In this document: in pieces, positions 52,230-61,510 of the stretch
Layout of the letters: each line of letters begins with the position of its first letter
How positions within the stretch are numbered: position 1 is the stretch's first letter
DNA from: Billgrantia lactosivorans
GTDB lineage: Bacteria; Pseudomonadota; Gammaproteobacteria; Pseudomonadales; Halomonadaceae
Assembly (NCBI RefSeq): GCF_003254665.1
Contig: NZ_QHGY01000005.1
Location: forward strand, 62,001-126,000
Length of the DNA: 64,000 nucleotides
Direction of reading: 5' to 3'
The notes under the pieces: generated by a model
The model's database searches: none
The model's input: only the letters and a program-made list of their open reading frames with translations
Told to the model about the DNA's origin: nothing
Position numbers and translations under genes: made by a program

Positions 52230-52976
52230 TCAGTCGTTCATGCCCTCGAATAGCGGACGCATGTTCTCGATCAGGTAACGGTCATCGAACCCGGCCTCAT
52301 GCTTGAGCGCCTCCAGGTCCGGTATCGTCACGCTGTGACGCTCGCGAAAGATCAGGCCATCTTCGCTCAGCGCGGTGAAGGTTCGGCTGACATGTACCGG
52401 GCTGAGCCCGAGCAGGTCCGCCAGGACCTCCTGCGACAGCGGCAGGCGGAATATCTCGCAACCGTCACCTTGAGTCTGCTTGATGCGCTGGCACATCTCG
52501 AGCAGAAAATGGGCCAGTTTCTGGCGCGCGTTACGCCTCGCCAGGTTGACGAGTCGCTCCGTCAGCATCACCTGCTGGCGGCTGGCGATGGCAAACAGGA
52601 TCGAGGTGAGAGTGAACGAACGCTGGAAAATGTCGAAGAGATTGCGATGGGGGAAAAAACAGATTTCGCCGTCCTCCACCATCTGCACGCCGGCCAGGCG
52701 CTGCGAGAAGGCGAATTCGCGTAGCCCGACGATGTCGCCAGGCAGGTAGATGTCCAGGATCTGGCGCGTGCCGTTCTCCAGTTCACGATAGGAAAACGCC
52801 CAGCCACGCTTGAGAGTACAGAATTCCTGCGCCTGGTCTCGCTCCTCCCAGAGGGAGGTTCCTGCCCTGATCGGCGTGGAGCTGTCTTCCAGTCGGATCA
52901 GCAGCGACTTGTCCTCGGCGGACAAGGGGTAGTACTGATTGAAATGGCGAACGATACAGCTCTCATCTGGATCCAT
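52230..52976 (-). CDS. Crp/Fnr family transcriptional regulator
   Basis: 248 residues from the ATG at 52976 (AAGG upstream); a start seven codons earlier is possible. Beta-roll sensor (about 30-125: FCTLKRGWAFSYRELENGTRQ, DIYLPGDIVGLREFAF) and winged helix (about 165-235, LPLSQEVLADLLGLSPVHVSRTFTAL). Belongs to a different subgroup from the regulator at 38.4-39.2 kb. Divergent from the NCS2-type permease, which is its most likely target. Confidence 0.88.
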   Translation of the reverse strand: MDPDESCIVRHFNQYYPLSAEDKSLLIRLEDSSTPIRAGTSLWEERDQAQEFCTLKRGWAFSYRELENGTRQILDIYLPGDIVGLREFAFSQRLAGVQMVEDGEICFFPHRNLFDIFQRSFTLTSILFAIASRQQVMLTERLVNLARRNARQKLAHFLLEMCQRIKQTQGDGCEIFRLPLSQEVLADLLGLSPVHVSRTFTALSEDGLIFRERHSVTIPDLEALKHEAGFDDRYLIENMRPLFEGMND

Positions 52977-53096
52977 CGAGCCTTCCCCTGTATGCATGGG
53001 CGCCTACGCGTCTCTTCCGCATAGCGCAACGAAACCTCCAAGTAGTCCTCCATCTTACCGTGCTAGCCTTTCGACGGCATACGACAAAGGCAGCCT

Positions 53097-53121
53097 TGAC
53101 CAAATAGTCAGACGGTAGTCA
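53097..53121. promoter_or_regulatory. candidate Crp/Fnr-type operator
   Basis: TGAC-N6-GTCA at 53097-53110, and TAGTCA repeated at 53105 and 53116, eleven bases (one helical turn) apart. It lies 47 bases before the permease ATG in the gap shared with a Crp/Fnr gene. Binding by that regulator is an inference. Confidence 0.35.
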
Positions 53122-53167
53122 AACTGGTGCTGCCTTGACTACAACCCCAACACGCAAGAGGCTCATC

Positions 53168-54706
53168 ATGGCGGCTTCCCCCGTGCACTACCCCTGGTAC
53201 AAGAAGGAGGATACCGATGCCTTCTTCGCCCTCTTCCAGAACAATATCGCGAACTTCGTCATCATTGCCATCACCATGCTGGGAATGGAATTCCCCGCCT
53301 CCATCGTGTTCGGCCAGGTACTGCCAGGCGCCGCGGTGGCCGTCATGGTCGGCAATTTCTACTATGCCTGGACGGCGGCGCGCCTGGCACGCAAGGAGAA
53401 CCGCAGCGACGTCACTGCGCTCTCCTACGGTATCTCCACGCCGGTGATGTTCGTCTTCCTGTTCGGCGTGCTGCTGCCGGCCAAGCAGTTGACCGGCGAT
53501 GCCGAGCTGGCCTGGAAGGTGGCCGTCGCGGCCTGCTTCATCAGTGGCGCGATCGAGGCCGCGGTGAGCCTGATCGGGCGCTGGGTTCAGTACCACCTGC
53601 CCCGAGCCGCGATGCTCGGTGCGGTCGCGGGGGTCGCCTTGACCTTCATTGCCGGCGAGATGCTGTTCAAGACGCTGGAGATGCCGGTGATCGGGCTACT
53701 GGTGCTGGCCATCATCATCGTCGGCCTGGTGGCACGGGTCAGCATGCCGTTCCGCCTGCCGACTTCGCTGTTCGCCATTGTCATCGGTACCGCCATGGCC
53801 TACCTCATCGGCGACGCCGGCGGCGAACGCTTCAGCGACGCCTTCACCCACCTCGGCTTCTATCCGCTGCTGCCCAACCTGGCGTGGTTCGAGGGCCTGG
53901 GGCTGCTCTTCACCGGAATGCTCGCCGTACTCACCGTGGTGCTGCCGATCACGCTGTACAACGCCATCGAGACGATGAACAACGTCGAGGCCATGGAGGC
54001 CGCGGGCGACAAGTACGACGTGCGCGAGTGCCAGGCGGTCGACGGCGCCGGCACCATGATCGGCGCGCTGTTCGGCGGTGTCTTCCCCACCACGGTGTAC
54101 ATTGCCACGGTGGGGGCCAAGTGGATGGGCGCCGGTCGCGGCTACAGCATCCTAAATGGCGCCGTCTATGCCGTGGCCACCATGTTCGGGCTGATCGCCG
54201 CCCTGGCGGCGATCATCCCGGTCTCGGTGGTCGCCCCGATCCTGGTCTTCGTCGGCATGTCGATGATCGCCACCGCCTTCCAGAGCAACGATACGCGCTA
54301 CTACCCCGCGGTCGCGCTGGCCATGCTGCCCTACTTCGCCAACTACGTGATGACGCGGTTCAACCGGGCCGCCGAGGAGACGGTAACGGGTATCTCCTCA
54401 GGCGTCGTGCCGCTGGGCCAGGGAGCCATGTTCATGGCCATCTTCATCGGCGCCATGACCGTCTCGGTCATCGATCACCAGTTCCGGCGCGCCGCCATCT
54501 TTGCCGCGGTAGCGGCGGCCTTCTCCTTCGTCGGCCTGATGCACGCCCCCGAGCTGGCCTTCAACGCCGCCTGGGACTTCACCCTCGGCTACCTGGTGAT
54601 GGGCGCCCTGTTCCTCTACTTCGCCTGGCAGCAGGAGAAGCTGGCAGCGCCCCACGTCTCCCCATCGCGGCCGGCAGCCACTACCCCGCCGCCCTCCGTC
54701 GATTGA
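53168..54706 (+). CDS. NCS2-type (xanthine/uracil-like) permease
   Basis: 512 residues from the ATG at 53168, with AAGAGG six bases upstream; a start 11 codons earlier is possible. About 12-14 hydrophobic helices. Features shared with nucleobase permeases are FALFQNNIANFVIIAITM near the start, SYGISTPVMFVFLFGVLLPA, and GALFGGVFPTTVYIATVG in the middle. Substrate is not determinable. Expected in the inner membrane and probably controlled by the divergent Crp/Fnr gene. Confidence 0.8.
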   Translation: MAASPVHYPWYKKEDTDAFFALFQNNIANFVIIAITMLGMEFPASIVFGQVLPGAAVAVMVGNFYYAWTAARLARKENRSDVTALSYGISTPVMFVFLFGVLLPAKQLTGDAELAWKVAVAACFISGAIEAAVSLIGRWVQYHLPRAAMLGAVAGVALTFIAGEMLFKTLEMPVIGLLVLAIIIVGLVARVSMPFRLPTSLFAIVIGTAMAYLIGDAGGERFSDAFTHLGFYPLLPNLAWFEGLGLLFTGMLAVLTVVLPITLYNAIETMNNVEAMEAAGDKYDVRECQAVDGAGTMIGALFGGVFPTTVYIATVGAKWMGAGRGYSILNGAVYAVATMFGLIAALAAIIPVSVVAPILVFVGMSMIATAFQSNDTRYYPAVALAMLPYFANYVMTRFNRAAEETVTGISSGVVPLGQGAMFMAIFIGAMTVSVIDHQFRRAAIFAAVAAAFSFVGLMHAPELAFNAAWDFTLGYLVMGALFLYFAWQQEKLAAPHVSPSRPAATTPPPSVD

Positions 54707-54748
54707 GCCCGTCACGCGACTCAGGCCCAGAGCGCGGGCGGTAAATGG

Positions 54749-54779
54749 AAAAGGCCCTGTCCAATGGACAGGGCCTTTT
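54749..54779. terminator. bidirectional rho-independent terminator
   Basis: Perfect GGCCCTGTCC-AAT-GGACAGGGCC stem with AAAA before and TTTT after, so it works on both strands. It serves the permease (plus) and the Spy-like gene (minus). Confidence 0.95.
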
Positions 54780-54851
54780 ACCGGGTTTCGCTCACGCCGC
54801 GTAGCGGGGACAGCGCCTCCCCGAGCGGAAGCCGCTGTCGGCGCCGAACCC

Positions 54852-55322
54852 TTACTGCGCGGGCTGGGCCGGCTGGCCTCCCTGCTGCTGCATCTGGTTC
54901 TGCATGTCCTCCATCTGCTGCTGCTGCTGGGCGATGGCCTCGTCCAGCTGCTGGCGCTGCTCTTCGGTGAACACCGACTCGATGCGAGACTGCAGCAGTA
55001 CCGTCTCGGCGGTGATCTCGCCGGTCAGGTCGCCCAGGCGTGACGCGTCCTCGCGAATGAGATTCTCGTCGTAATCGGGCCCGACATAGTCACCGAGGCG
55101 TGCCTGGAGGGCCTGGGCCTCCTCCTCCTTGGGCGTCAGCTGACGCTCGGCCTCATCCAGCAGGCCACGGATCTCCTCCTGCTGATTCTCGTCCAGGTCG
55201 AGCAACTGATCGAGCTGTTCCACCTGGTCCCCCTGAGCCGGAGCCTGCATCTCCTGTGCCGCCGCGACGCCAGTGATCCCCAGGGTGAGCACGATCGTTG
55301 TCAGAAACTTGGTGAGATTCAT
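54852..55322 (-). CDS. Spy/CpxP-like periplasmic protein
   Basis: 156 residues from the ATG at 55322 (GGAG upstream). Signal peptide (LTTIVLTLGITGVAAA, then QEMQAP). The mature part is acidic and helical, with LTxxQ-like motifs (VFTEEQRQQLDEAI) and a Gln-rich tail. Spy and CpxP are small periplasmic chaperones induced by envelope stress. Similarity is at motif level only. Confidence 0.7.
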   Translation of the reverse strand: MNLTKFLTTIVLTLGITGVAAAQEMQAPAQGDQVEQLDQLLDLDENQQEEIRGLLDEAERQLTPKEEEAQALQARLGDYVGPDYDENLIREDASRLGDLTGEITAETVLLQSRIESVFTEEQRQQLDEAIAQQQQQMEDMQNQMQQQGGQPAQPAQ

Positions 55323-55403
55323 TACTTGCTCCATTCCACAGAGTTGCTTTCATGACCCGAACGGACGAGCCACTACGTCCTATTCCTGACAGCGAAACAG
55401 GCC

Positions 55404-56786
55404 TCAGGTTCGCTCATGAGGAAAAAGTTTCGTGCCGTCGCATGCATTGGCCTCGTCTCGCCCCAGCATGCGGCGCATCAATTGCCAGGCGACTGCCCCC
55501 GCCAGGACGTTGCCCAGCGCCGCGCCCATGGCAAGCCCCGGCAGGCCAGCAAGCGACGATCCCAGCCAGAGCAGCGGCAAGTAGCAGAGAAACAGCCTGG
55601 CCGTGGACATCAGCATGGCACGCAGCGGCCAGCCCAGCGCGTTGCCGGCAGATACCACCAGCATGCAGACCCCGAGGGCGGCGTAGCTCGGCAGCAGGAA
55701 CCGGATCAGCACCGTCAGATCGCCGCGCACCTCCGGGCTGCCTGCCAGCAGTTGCGCGAGCCAGGGCGCGACAAGCGCCAGCAGTGCCCCCAGCATGAGC
55801 TGCCACGCCACCACGATCTTCAGCGCCAGCCCCACCAGTTGCCTGACCTGAACCCAGTCGCCGGCACCGTAGCAGCGCCCCAGCCAGGGCGGCAGCGACA
55901 TGGTCATGGCCAGCACCACCACCAGGGACAGCGTCTCGAGGCGGCTGGCAAGGCCCCACGCCGCCACCGACGACTCGCCCAGGCTCGCCACCACCGACAC
56001 GGCCAGCATGGCCGCCAGCGGCGGCATCAACTGGCTGATCATCGCCGGCCCGGCGATGCCGGCGAAAGGGCCAGCCGACCCGGCCAGCTCGCGCCTGAGC
56101 CCGTGCCGAGTCAGCCAGTCGCGTCGGCGCAGCCGATAGACCGCCAGCAGTAGCCCGCTGCCGAAGGCGATGGCCGTGGCCCAGGCCGCGCCGGGCAGCC
56201 CGAGCCCCGCCCAGGGGCCGATGCCGAAGATGAAGAGCGGGTCGAGCAGCAGGTTGACCAGGCTGGTCATGACCATCAGCTTGCCGGGCAGGCGCGTATC
56301 TCCATGGGCACGAAACAGGCTGTAGACAAAGTAGAGAACCGCCCCGAGCCAGGCGGCCAGCAGTTGTGGTCCCCAGTAGTCGCGAATCAGAATGCGCGCT
56401 GCCGCGTCGGCGCCGAGGCGAGAGAAGATCGGCGCCTGGGCCCACCACAGCAGCCAGGCGAGCAGCGCGATGGTCGCGCTGCCCACCATCAGTACCAGCG
56501 AGCCGAGGCGCCGCGCCCGTTCGCCCTCACCGGCCCCCAGCGCGCGCGAGATCAGTGCCGCTATGGCGATGCCGAGCCCCACCTGCACGCCGATGATGAG
56601 GAAGGTCAGCGGAAAGGTGAACGACTGTGCCGCCAGTGGCGCCGTGCCCAGGCGAGCGACGAAGGCACTGTCCACGAGCTGGAAGCCCAGCAGGGCCAGC
56701 ACCCCGATGGTCATCGGCCAGGTCTGCCGCCACAGCGTCGGACCCAGCCGGGAAATGGTTGAATCACGAGAGGAATCCGCTGTCAC
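55404..56786 (-). CDS. MATE family multidrug/toxin exporter
   Basis: 460 residues with 12 hydrophobic helices in two similar halves. MATE signatures: WPMTIGVLALLGFQLVDSAFV in helix 1, VGLGIAIAALISRALGAGE, and NLLLDPLFIFGIGPWAGLGLPGAAWATAIA. Exports cationic compounds using Na+ or H+. The ATG overlaps the PAS gene stop by four bases, so the two are translationally coupled. Confidence 0.93.
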   Translation of the reverse strand: MTADSSRDSTISRLGPTLWRQTWPMTIGVLALLGFQLVDSAFVARLGTAPLAAQSFTFPLTFLIIGVQVGLGIAIAALISRALGAGEGERARRLGSLVLMVGSATIALLAWLLWWAQAPIFSRLGADAAARILIRDYWGPQLLAAWLGAVLYFVYSLFRAHGDTRLPGKLMVMTSLVNLLLDPLFIFGIGPWAGLGLPGAAWATAIAFGSGLLLAVYRLRRRDWLTRHGLRRELAGSAGPFAGIAGPAMISQLMPPLAAMLAVSVVASLGESSVAAWGLASRLETLSLVVVLAMTMSLPPWLGRCYGAGDWVQVRQLVGLALKIVVAWQLMLGALLALVAPWLAQLLAGSPEVRGDLTVLIRFLLPSYAALGVCMLVVSAGNALGWPLRAMLMSTARLFLCYLPLLWLGSSLAGLPGLAMGAALGNVLAGAVAWQLMRRMLGRDEANACDGTKLFPHERT

Positions 56787-57277
56787 CGTGACTCCGTCTT
56801 CAGCCCTGCGGGGGAGGTGTATGGCAACTGCGAAGCTGGCTCCTCTGCCTCGTCGATATCGAGACGAACGTCGACGCAGAACATGACCGGCTCATCCGTG
56901 CCTTCGTCGAGCATCACATGGTAGGAATAGACCGGTACCGCCCGCCCCAGCTTGTCTCGCAGGACTAGGCGTCCCGGGGGTATCACTTTTCCTTCCGATA
57001 GCCATGCTGCGTGGTCACTTGTGACCCGCGCCTGCATGGCATCGGGAATGATGAGTTCCTCGAGATAACGCCCCGCAGCCTCCTCGGCGGTGTAACCGTA
57101 GAGTCGAGTACTCGCAGCATTCCAATAGATCACTCGCCTGTCACGGTCATAGCCCTGAACCGCAACATTGGGAAGGCTTTCCAGTAGTGCTCGAAATCGC
57201 GTATCTCCCTTGCCATATCCACGTCGCGAGGCCATTGCCTGCCACCAGCGGTATAACCATCCGAATAACTTGCGCAC
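56783..57277 (-). CDS. stand-alone PAS domain protein
   Basis: 164 residues. N-terminal aromatic and basic helix (LFGWLYRWWQAM) that could touch the membrane. A single PAS domain (about 27-140) contains FRALLESLPNVAVQGYDRDRR, IYWNAASTRLYGYTAEEAAG and a final beta strand. No output domain. Overlaps the MATE gene by four bases (ATGA). A sensor for, or modulator of, the exporter is possible but unproven. Ligand unknown. Confidence 0.82.
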   Translation of the reverse strand: MRKLFGWLYRWWQAMASRRGYGKGDTRFRALLESLPNVAVQGYDRDRRVIYWNAASTRLYGYTAEEAAGRYLEELIIPDAMQARVTSDHAAWLSEGKVIPPGRLVLRDKLGRAVPVYSYHVMLDEGTDEPVMFCVDVRLDIDEAEEPASQLPYTSPAGLKTESR

Positions 57278-57347
57278 CAGTGGGCTCCCTGCTTGTCTCA
57301 GGCTTGCATGGTACTCGATTCTGATAGCGTTGGCGGGGTGATCGACG

Positions 57348-57375
57348 ACACCCTCGGCATACAGGCCGAGGGTGT
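57348..57375. terminator. hairpin after yceI
   Basis: Perfect 11-base inverted repeat ACACCCTCGGC with a 6-base loop, 25 bases past the yceI stop. No U-tract, so termination is likely but not certain. Confidence 0.5.
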
Positions 57376-57399
57376 TCTCGCGGATAGGCAGAGCTCGAG

Positions 57400-57984
57400 T
57401 TACTGACGCACGCCTTCGAAGGTGACGTAGAGTTCGAGTTCGTGCATGGCTTCGGGGAAGTCGCTCATGTCGATACCGAAGTCGGCCAGGGTCAGCTTGG
57501 TGCTGCCTTCGAAGCCGGCGCGATAGCCGCCCCAGGGGTCGTCTCCTTCACCCATCAGGGTAACCGGCATCTCGATCTCGCGGGTCTCGCCGTGCAGGGT
57601 CAGGTCTCCGGTCAACACGCCCTCGTCGTCGCCGTTCGGCTCGAAGCCGGTGGAAACGAAGGTCGCGGTGGGATGCGCGTCGGCATCCAGGAAATCGCTG
57701 CTGAGGAAATGCTTGTCACGCTCGGCATTGTTGGTGTTGAGGCTGGCCACCTGAACTTCCATTTCCACGCTGGAGGCCTCGAGATCGTCGGGGTCGTACT
57801 GGAAACGCCCGTCGAACTCCTCGAAGCTGCCGAGAATGTACGAGTAGCCGAGGTGATTGATCTTGAACTGGATGAAGGCATGCTGCCCTTCGGTGTCCAC
57901 CACGTAGTCGTCGGCCAGGGCCAGACCGGTGGCGGCCAGGGAAACGGCGCCGAAGGCAGTAGCGAGTGCGGCTTTCTTGAACAT
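57400..57984 (-). CDS. yceI: YceI family periplasmic protein
   Basis: 194 residues with signal peptide (ALATAFGAVSLAATGLALA, then DDYVVDTEG). Lipocalin-like YceI fold: FIQFKINHLGYSYILGSFEEF, then FLDADAHPTATFVS, and LTLHGETREIEMPVTL. YceI proteins bind polyisoprenoids. AAGGAGA lies seven bases before the ATG. Follows yceJ by 39 bases in one operon. Confidence 0.95.
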   Translation of the reverse strand: MFKKAALATAFGAVSLAATGLALADDYVVDTEGQHAFIQFKINHLGYSYILGSFEEFDGRFQYDPDDLEASSVEMEVQVASLNTNNAERDKHFLSSDFLDADAHPTATFVSTGFEPNGDDEGVLTGDLTLHGETREIEMPVTLMGEGDDPWGGYRAGFEGSTKLTLADFGIDMSDFPEAMHELELYVTFEGVRQ

Positions 57985-58023
57985 GGGTCTCTCCTTGGTG
58001 GTAGCGCCCGCAGGCGCTGGCGT

Positions 58024-58578
58024 TCAACGGCGACGCGTACGTGCCGGGTTCAACATGCGGATGAAGGTATCGTGACGGTCGAGGAAATGGTGCTTCAGCG
58101 CCGCCAGGGTATGACCCGCCGCCAGCAGCAGCAGCGCCACGGCGCTGTACCAGTGGATCTCGCCGGCAATACTGGCCTGGTCGGGCAGGTGGCTGACCAG
58201 TGCAGGCACCTCGAACCAGTCGAAGACGCTGATGCCACGCCCGCGGGCGGTGGAGATCAGGTAGCCGCTGACCATCACCGTGAGCATCAGCACGTAGAGG
58301 GCGGTATGGCCAAGGTGGGCCGCGATACGCTCCAGGCGGCTGCCATGGGAGACGGGAGTCGGCTGGAACAGCCGCCAGAGCACGCGCAGCAGCGTGGCGA
58401 ACAGCAGCAGCATGCCGATGGAACGATGCCACCAGGGTGCGCGGTTGTACCAGGGGTCATAGTAGCCCAGGTCCGTCATCCACCAGCCGAGCAGGAACAG
58501 GCCCAGGATTGCCACGGCGCTGGCCCAGTGGAAGAGGATGCTGACCAGGCCCCAGCCTGAGCGTGTGTTGCGCCACAT
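58024..58578 (-). CDS. yceJ: cytochrome b561 family protein YceJ
   Basis: 184 residues, four membrane helices with His ligands for b hemes (LFHWASAVAI, WWHRSIGML, LGHTALYVLML, AGEIHWYSAVALLLLAAGHTLAALKHH region). YceJ-YceI pairing is common; proposed role is electron transfer at the inner membrane linked to YceI. Confidence 0.92.
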   Translation of the reverse strand: MWRNTRSGWGLVSILFHWASAVAILGLFLLGWWMTDLGYYDPWYNRAPWWHRSIGMLLLFATLLRVLWRLFQPTPVSHGSRLERIAAHLGHTALYVLMLTVMVSGYLISTARGRGISVFDWFEVPALVSHLPDQASIAGEIHWYSAVALLLLAAGHTLAALKHHFLDRHDTFIRMLNPARTRRR

Positions 58579-58648
58579 CTCGTCGCTCCCGTTGAGCTTC
58601 GCCTTCGATGGGGGGCAGCATACCGTAACGCCTGCTCAGGATGCGCTG

Positions 58649-58670
58649 AAAAAACCGAACGTTACGTTCG
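58649..58670 (-). terminator. rho-independent terminator after metZ
   Basis: Minus strand CGAACG-TAA-CGTTCG stem followed by GGTTTTTT, about 56 bases past the metZ stop. Confidence 0.75.
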
Positions 58671-58725
58671 TAAAAATTCCCCGTTCGCTCCTCGCCGCGA
58701 ATGCCGCCACACCGCCCGGCGCGGT

Positions 58726-59919
58726 TCAGATCAGGGCATCGAGTCCGCGTGCCAGGTCGGCCCGAATGTCATCGAGCGCCTCGAGCCCCACCGCCACGCG
58801 AATCAGCCCCTCGCCGATGCCCGCCGCCTCCTTCTGAGCGTCGGAGAGCCGCCCGTGGGTCGTGGTGCCGGGGTGGGTGATGGTCGACTTGACGTCGCCC
58901 AGGTTGCCGGTGATCGACAGCATGCGGGTGGCGTCGATGACCGACCAGGCCGCCTCGCGGCCTCCCTTGACCTCGAAGCCCAGCACCGCCCCATAGCCCC
59001 CCTGCTGACGGCCGGCCAACTCATGCTGCGGGTGGTCGGGCAGCCCGCTGTAGTGCACCCGCGCCACCGCCGGGTGCCCCTGCAGCCACTCGGCCAGGGC
59101 CTGGGCATTCTCGCAGTGGGCGCGCATGCGCAGGGTCAGCGTCTCGAGGCCCTTGGTGAAGATCCAGGCGTTGAACGGGCTCAGGCACGGCCCGCAGGTG
59201 CGCACCACGCCGAACACCTCCTCGAGCTCCTTGTCCCGTCCTACCACGGCGCCACCGACTGCCCGCCCCTGGCCATCGAGGTACTTGGTGGCGGAGTGGA
59301 TGACCAGGTCCGCCCCCAGTGCCAGTGGCTTCTGCAGCGCCGGGGTCAGGAAACAGTTGTCGATGGCCAGCAGCGCACCGCTGCGATGGGCGATCTCGGC
59401 GAGGGCCGCGATGTCGACCACCTCGGAGAGCGGATTGGAGGGCGTCTCGGCGAACAGCAGCCGTGTGCGGGGGGTGATTGCCGCCTCCCAGGCCGCCAGG
59501 TCGGAGAGTTCGACGTAACGCGTGGCGATACCCAGCTTGCCGAAATACTTGTCGAACAGGCTGACGGTGGAACCGAACAGCGAGCGCGAGGCGACGATCT
59601 CGTCACCGGACTGCAGCAAAGCGAGTCCCGTGGCGAGGATCGCCGCCATGCCGGAGCTGGTCGCCACGCAGCGCTCGCCGCCCTCCAGCGCCGCCAGACG
59701 CTGCTCGAAGGTTCGCACCGTGGGATTGGTGAAGCGCGAGTAGACGTTACCCGGCTCCTCGCCCTTGAACTTGCGCGCCGCCTCGGCGGCGCTGGCGTAG
59801 ACGAAGCTGGAGGTGGGGAAGATCGGCTCGCCGTGCTCCTGCTCGTGGGTGCGCCGGTGGCCGGCGCGAATCGCCAGGGTCTCCAGCGCCCAGTCGTCGG
59901 GGGTCGTCTCGTCATGCAT
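58726..59919 (-). CDS. metZ: O-succinylhomoserine sulfhydrylase
   Basis: 397 residues. Cys/Met metabolism PLP enzyme: SGMAAILATGLALLQSGD, FAETPSNPLSEVVDI, PLP Lys in HSATKYLDGQG, and VGLEALDDI near the end. Makes homocysteine from O-succinylhomoserine and sulfide in methionine synthesis. Begins 11 bases after purF, as in Pseudomonas. Confidence 0.95.
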   Translation of the reverse strand: MHDETTPDDWALETLAIRAGHRRTHEQEHGEPIFPTSSFVYASAAEAARKFKGEEPGNVYSRFTNPTVRTFEQRLAALEGGERCVATSSGMAAILATGLALLQSGDEIVASRSLFGSTVSLFDKYFGKLGIATRYVELSDLAAWEAAITPRTRLLFAETPSNPLSEVVDIAALAEIAHRSGALLAIDNCFLTPALQKPLALGADLVIHSATKYLDGQGRAVGGAVVGRDKELEEVFGVVRTCGPCLSPFNAWIFTKGLETLTLRMRAHCENAQALAEWLQGHPAVARVHYSGLPDHPQHELAGRQQGGYGAVLGFEVKGGREAAWSVIDATRMLSITGNLGDVKSTITHPGTTTHGRLSDAQKEAAGIGEGLIRVAVGLEALDDIRADLARGLDALI

Positions 59920-59930
59920 GCTCGGCCACC

Positions 59931-61454
59931 TCAGTCGTCGATGTCGTCTTCCTGATTGTGCATGCCCACCAGGGCGTGGGCACCGACGCTCTGCTGCTGC
60001 TTGGCGGCGTCGTTGCGCGAGGCCTCGAGCGCCGAGAGGTAGCCGTCGTCGATGTCGCCGGTGATGTACTGGCCGTCGAACACCGAGCAGTCGAACTGCT
60101 CGAGTCCCGGGTTGACCTCGCGACAGGCGGCCTTGAGGTCGTCCAGGTCCTGGTAGAAGATGCGGTCGGCGCCGATCAGCTCGCCGACCTCCGCCTCGCT
60201 GCGCCCGTGGGCGATCAGCTCCGCGGCCGCCGGCATGTCGATACCGTAGACGTTAGGATAGCGTACCGGGGGGGCCGCCGAGGCGAAGTAGACCTTGTTC
60301 GCCCCTGCGTCGCGGGCCATCTGGATGATCTGCTTGCAGGTGGTGCCGCGAACGATGGAGTCGTCCACCAGCAGCACGTTCTTGCCCTTGAACTCGACGC
60401 CGATGGCGTTGAGCTTCTGACGTACCGATTTCTTGCGCTGGGTCTGACCCGGCATGATGAAGGTGCGGCCGATGTAGCGGTTCTTCATGAAGCCTTCGCG
60501 ATAGGTCACGCCCAGGTGCTGGGCAAGCTCAAGTGCCGAGGTGCGTGAGGTATCGGGAATCGGGATCACCACGTCGATGTCGTGCTCCGGCCATTCGTTG
60601 CGGATACGGTCGCCGAGCTTGCGGCCCATCTGCATGCGCGTCCCGTAGACGTAGGCGCCGTCGAGGATCGAATCGGGACGCGCCAGGTAGACGTGCTCGA
60701 AGATGCAGGGCGCCAGCTGGGGCGAATCGGCGCACTGCTGGGTGTGGAAGCGCCCCTCCATGTCGACGAAGATCGCCTCGCCCGGCGCCAGGTCGCGGTG
60801 CAGCTCGAAGCCCCCCACGTCGAGTGCCACCGACTCGGAGGCGATCATCACCTCCTGGCCCTTGCCCTCGTCGCGGGTGCCGAACACCACCGGGCGGATG
60901 CCGTTGGGGTCGCGGAAGGCGACCAGGCCGACGCCGTTGATGATCGCCACTGCGGCATAGCCGCCGCGGCAGCGTCGATGTACGCGCCGCACCGCATCGA
61001 AGATGTCGCCGGGCGAGAGGTGCAGGCCCTGCTTGCCCAGTTCGTGGGCGAAGACGTTGAGCAGCACCTCGGAATCCGAACTGGTATTGATATGGCGCAG
61101 GTCGGAGGAGAACAGCTCCTGCTTGAGCTGGTCCGAGTTGGTCAGGTTGCCGTTATGGGCCAGCGCGATGCCGTAGGGAGAGTTGACATAGAACGGCTGC
61201 GACTCTGCCTCGCTGGACGAGCCGGCGGTCGGATAGCGCACGTGGCCGATGCCGAGATTGCCCTGCAGCCGCGCCATGTGGCGAGTGTGGAACACGTCGC
61301 GTACCAGGCCGTTGCTCTTGCGCAGCATGAAGCGCCCTTCGCTCCACGTCATCATGCCGGCGGCGTCCTGGCCGCGATGCTGGAGCACCGTCAGGGCGTC
61401 GTAGATCGCCTGGTTCACGGTCTGCTTGGCCAGAAGGCCGACGATACCGCACAT
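59931..61454 (-). CDS. purF: amidophosphoribosyltransferase
   Basis: 507 residues. The nucleophile Cys follows Met ([10 protein letters not shown]) so the N-terminal Ntn glutaminase needs only Met removal. The PRPP-binding loop [13 protein letters not shown] is intact in the C-terminal domain. First committed step of purine synthesis. No Fe-S ligand pattern. Confidence 0.98.
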   Translation of the reverse strand: MCGIVGLLAKQTVNQAIYDALTVLQHRGQDAAGMMTWSEGRFMLRKSNGLVRDVFHTRHMARLQGNLGIGHVRYPTAGSSSEAESQPFYVNSPYGIALAHNGNLTNSDQLKQELFSSDLRHINTSSDSEVLLNVFAHELGKQGLHLSPGDIFDAVRRVHRRCRGGYAAVAIINGVGLVAFRDPNGIRPVVFGTRDEGKGQEVMIASESVALDVGGFELHRDLAPGEAIFVDMEGRFHTQQCADSPQLAPCIFEHVYLARPDSILDGAYVYGTRMQMGRKLGDRIRNEWPEHDIDVVIPIPDTSRTSALELAQHLGVTYREGFMKNRYIGRTFIMPGQTQRKKSVRQKLNAIGVEFKGKNVLLVDDSIVRGTTCKQIIQMARDAGANKVYFASAAPPVRYPNVYGIDMPAAAELIAHGRSEAEVGELIGADRIFYQDLDDLKAACREVNPGLEQFDCSVFDGQYITGDIDDGYLSALEASRNDAAKQQQSVGAHALVGMHNQEDDIDD

Positions 61455-61510
61455 TCCACCTTACCTCGCTTGCAGGGAGCCGACCGCGGTCGGCTTGGAA
61501 AAAGCTCTGT

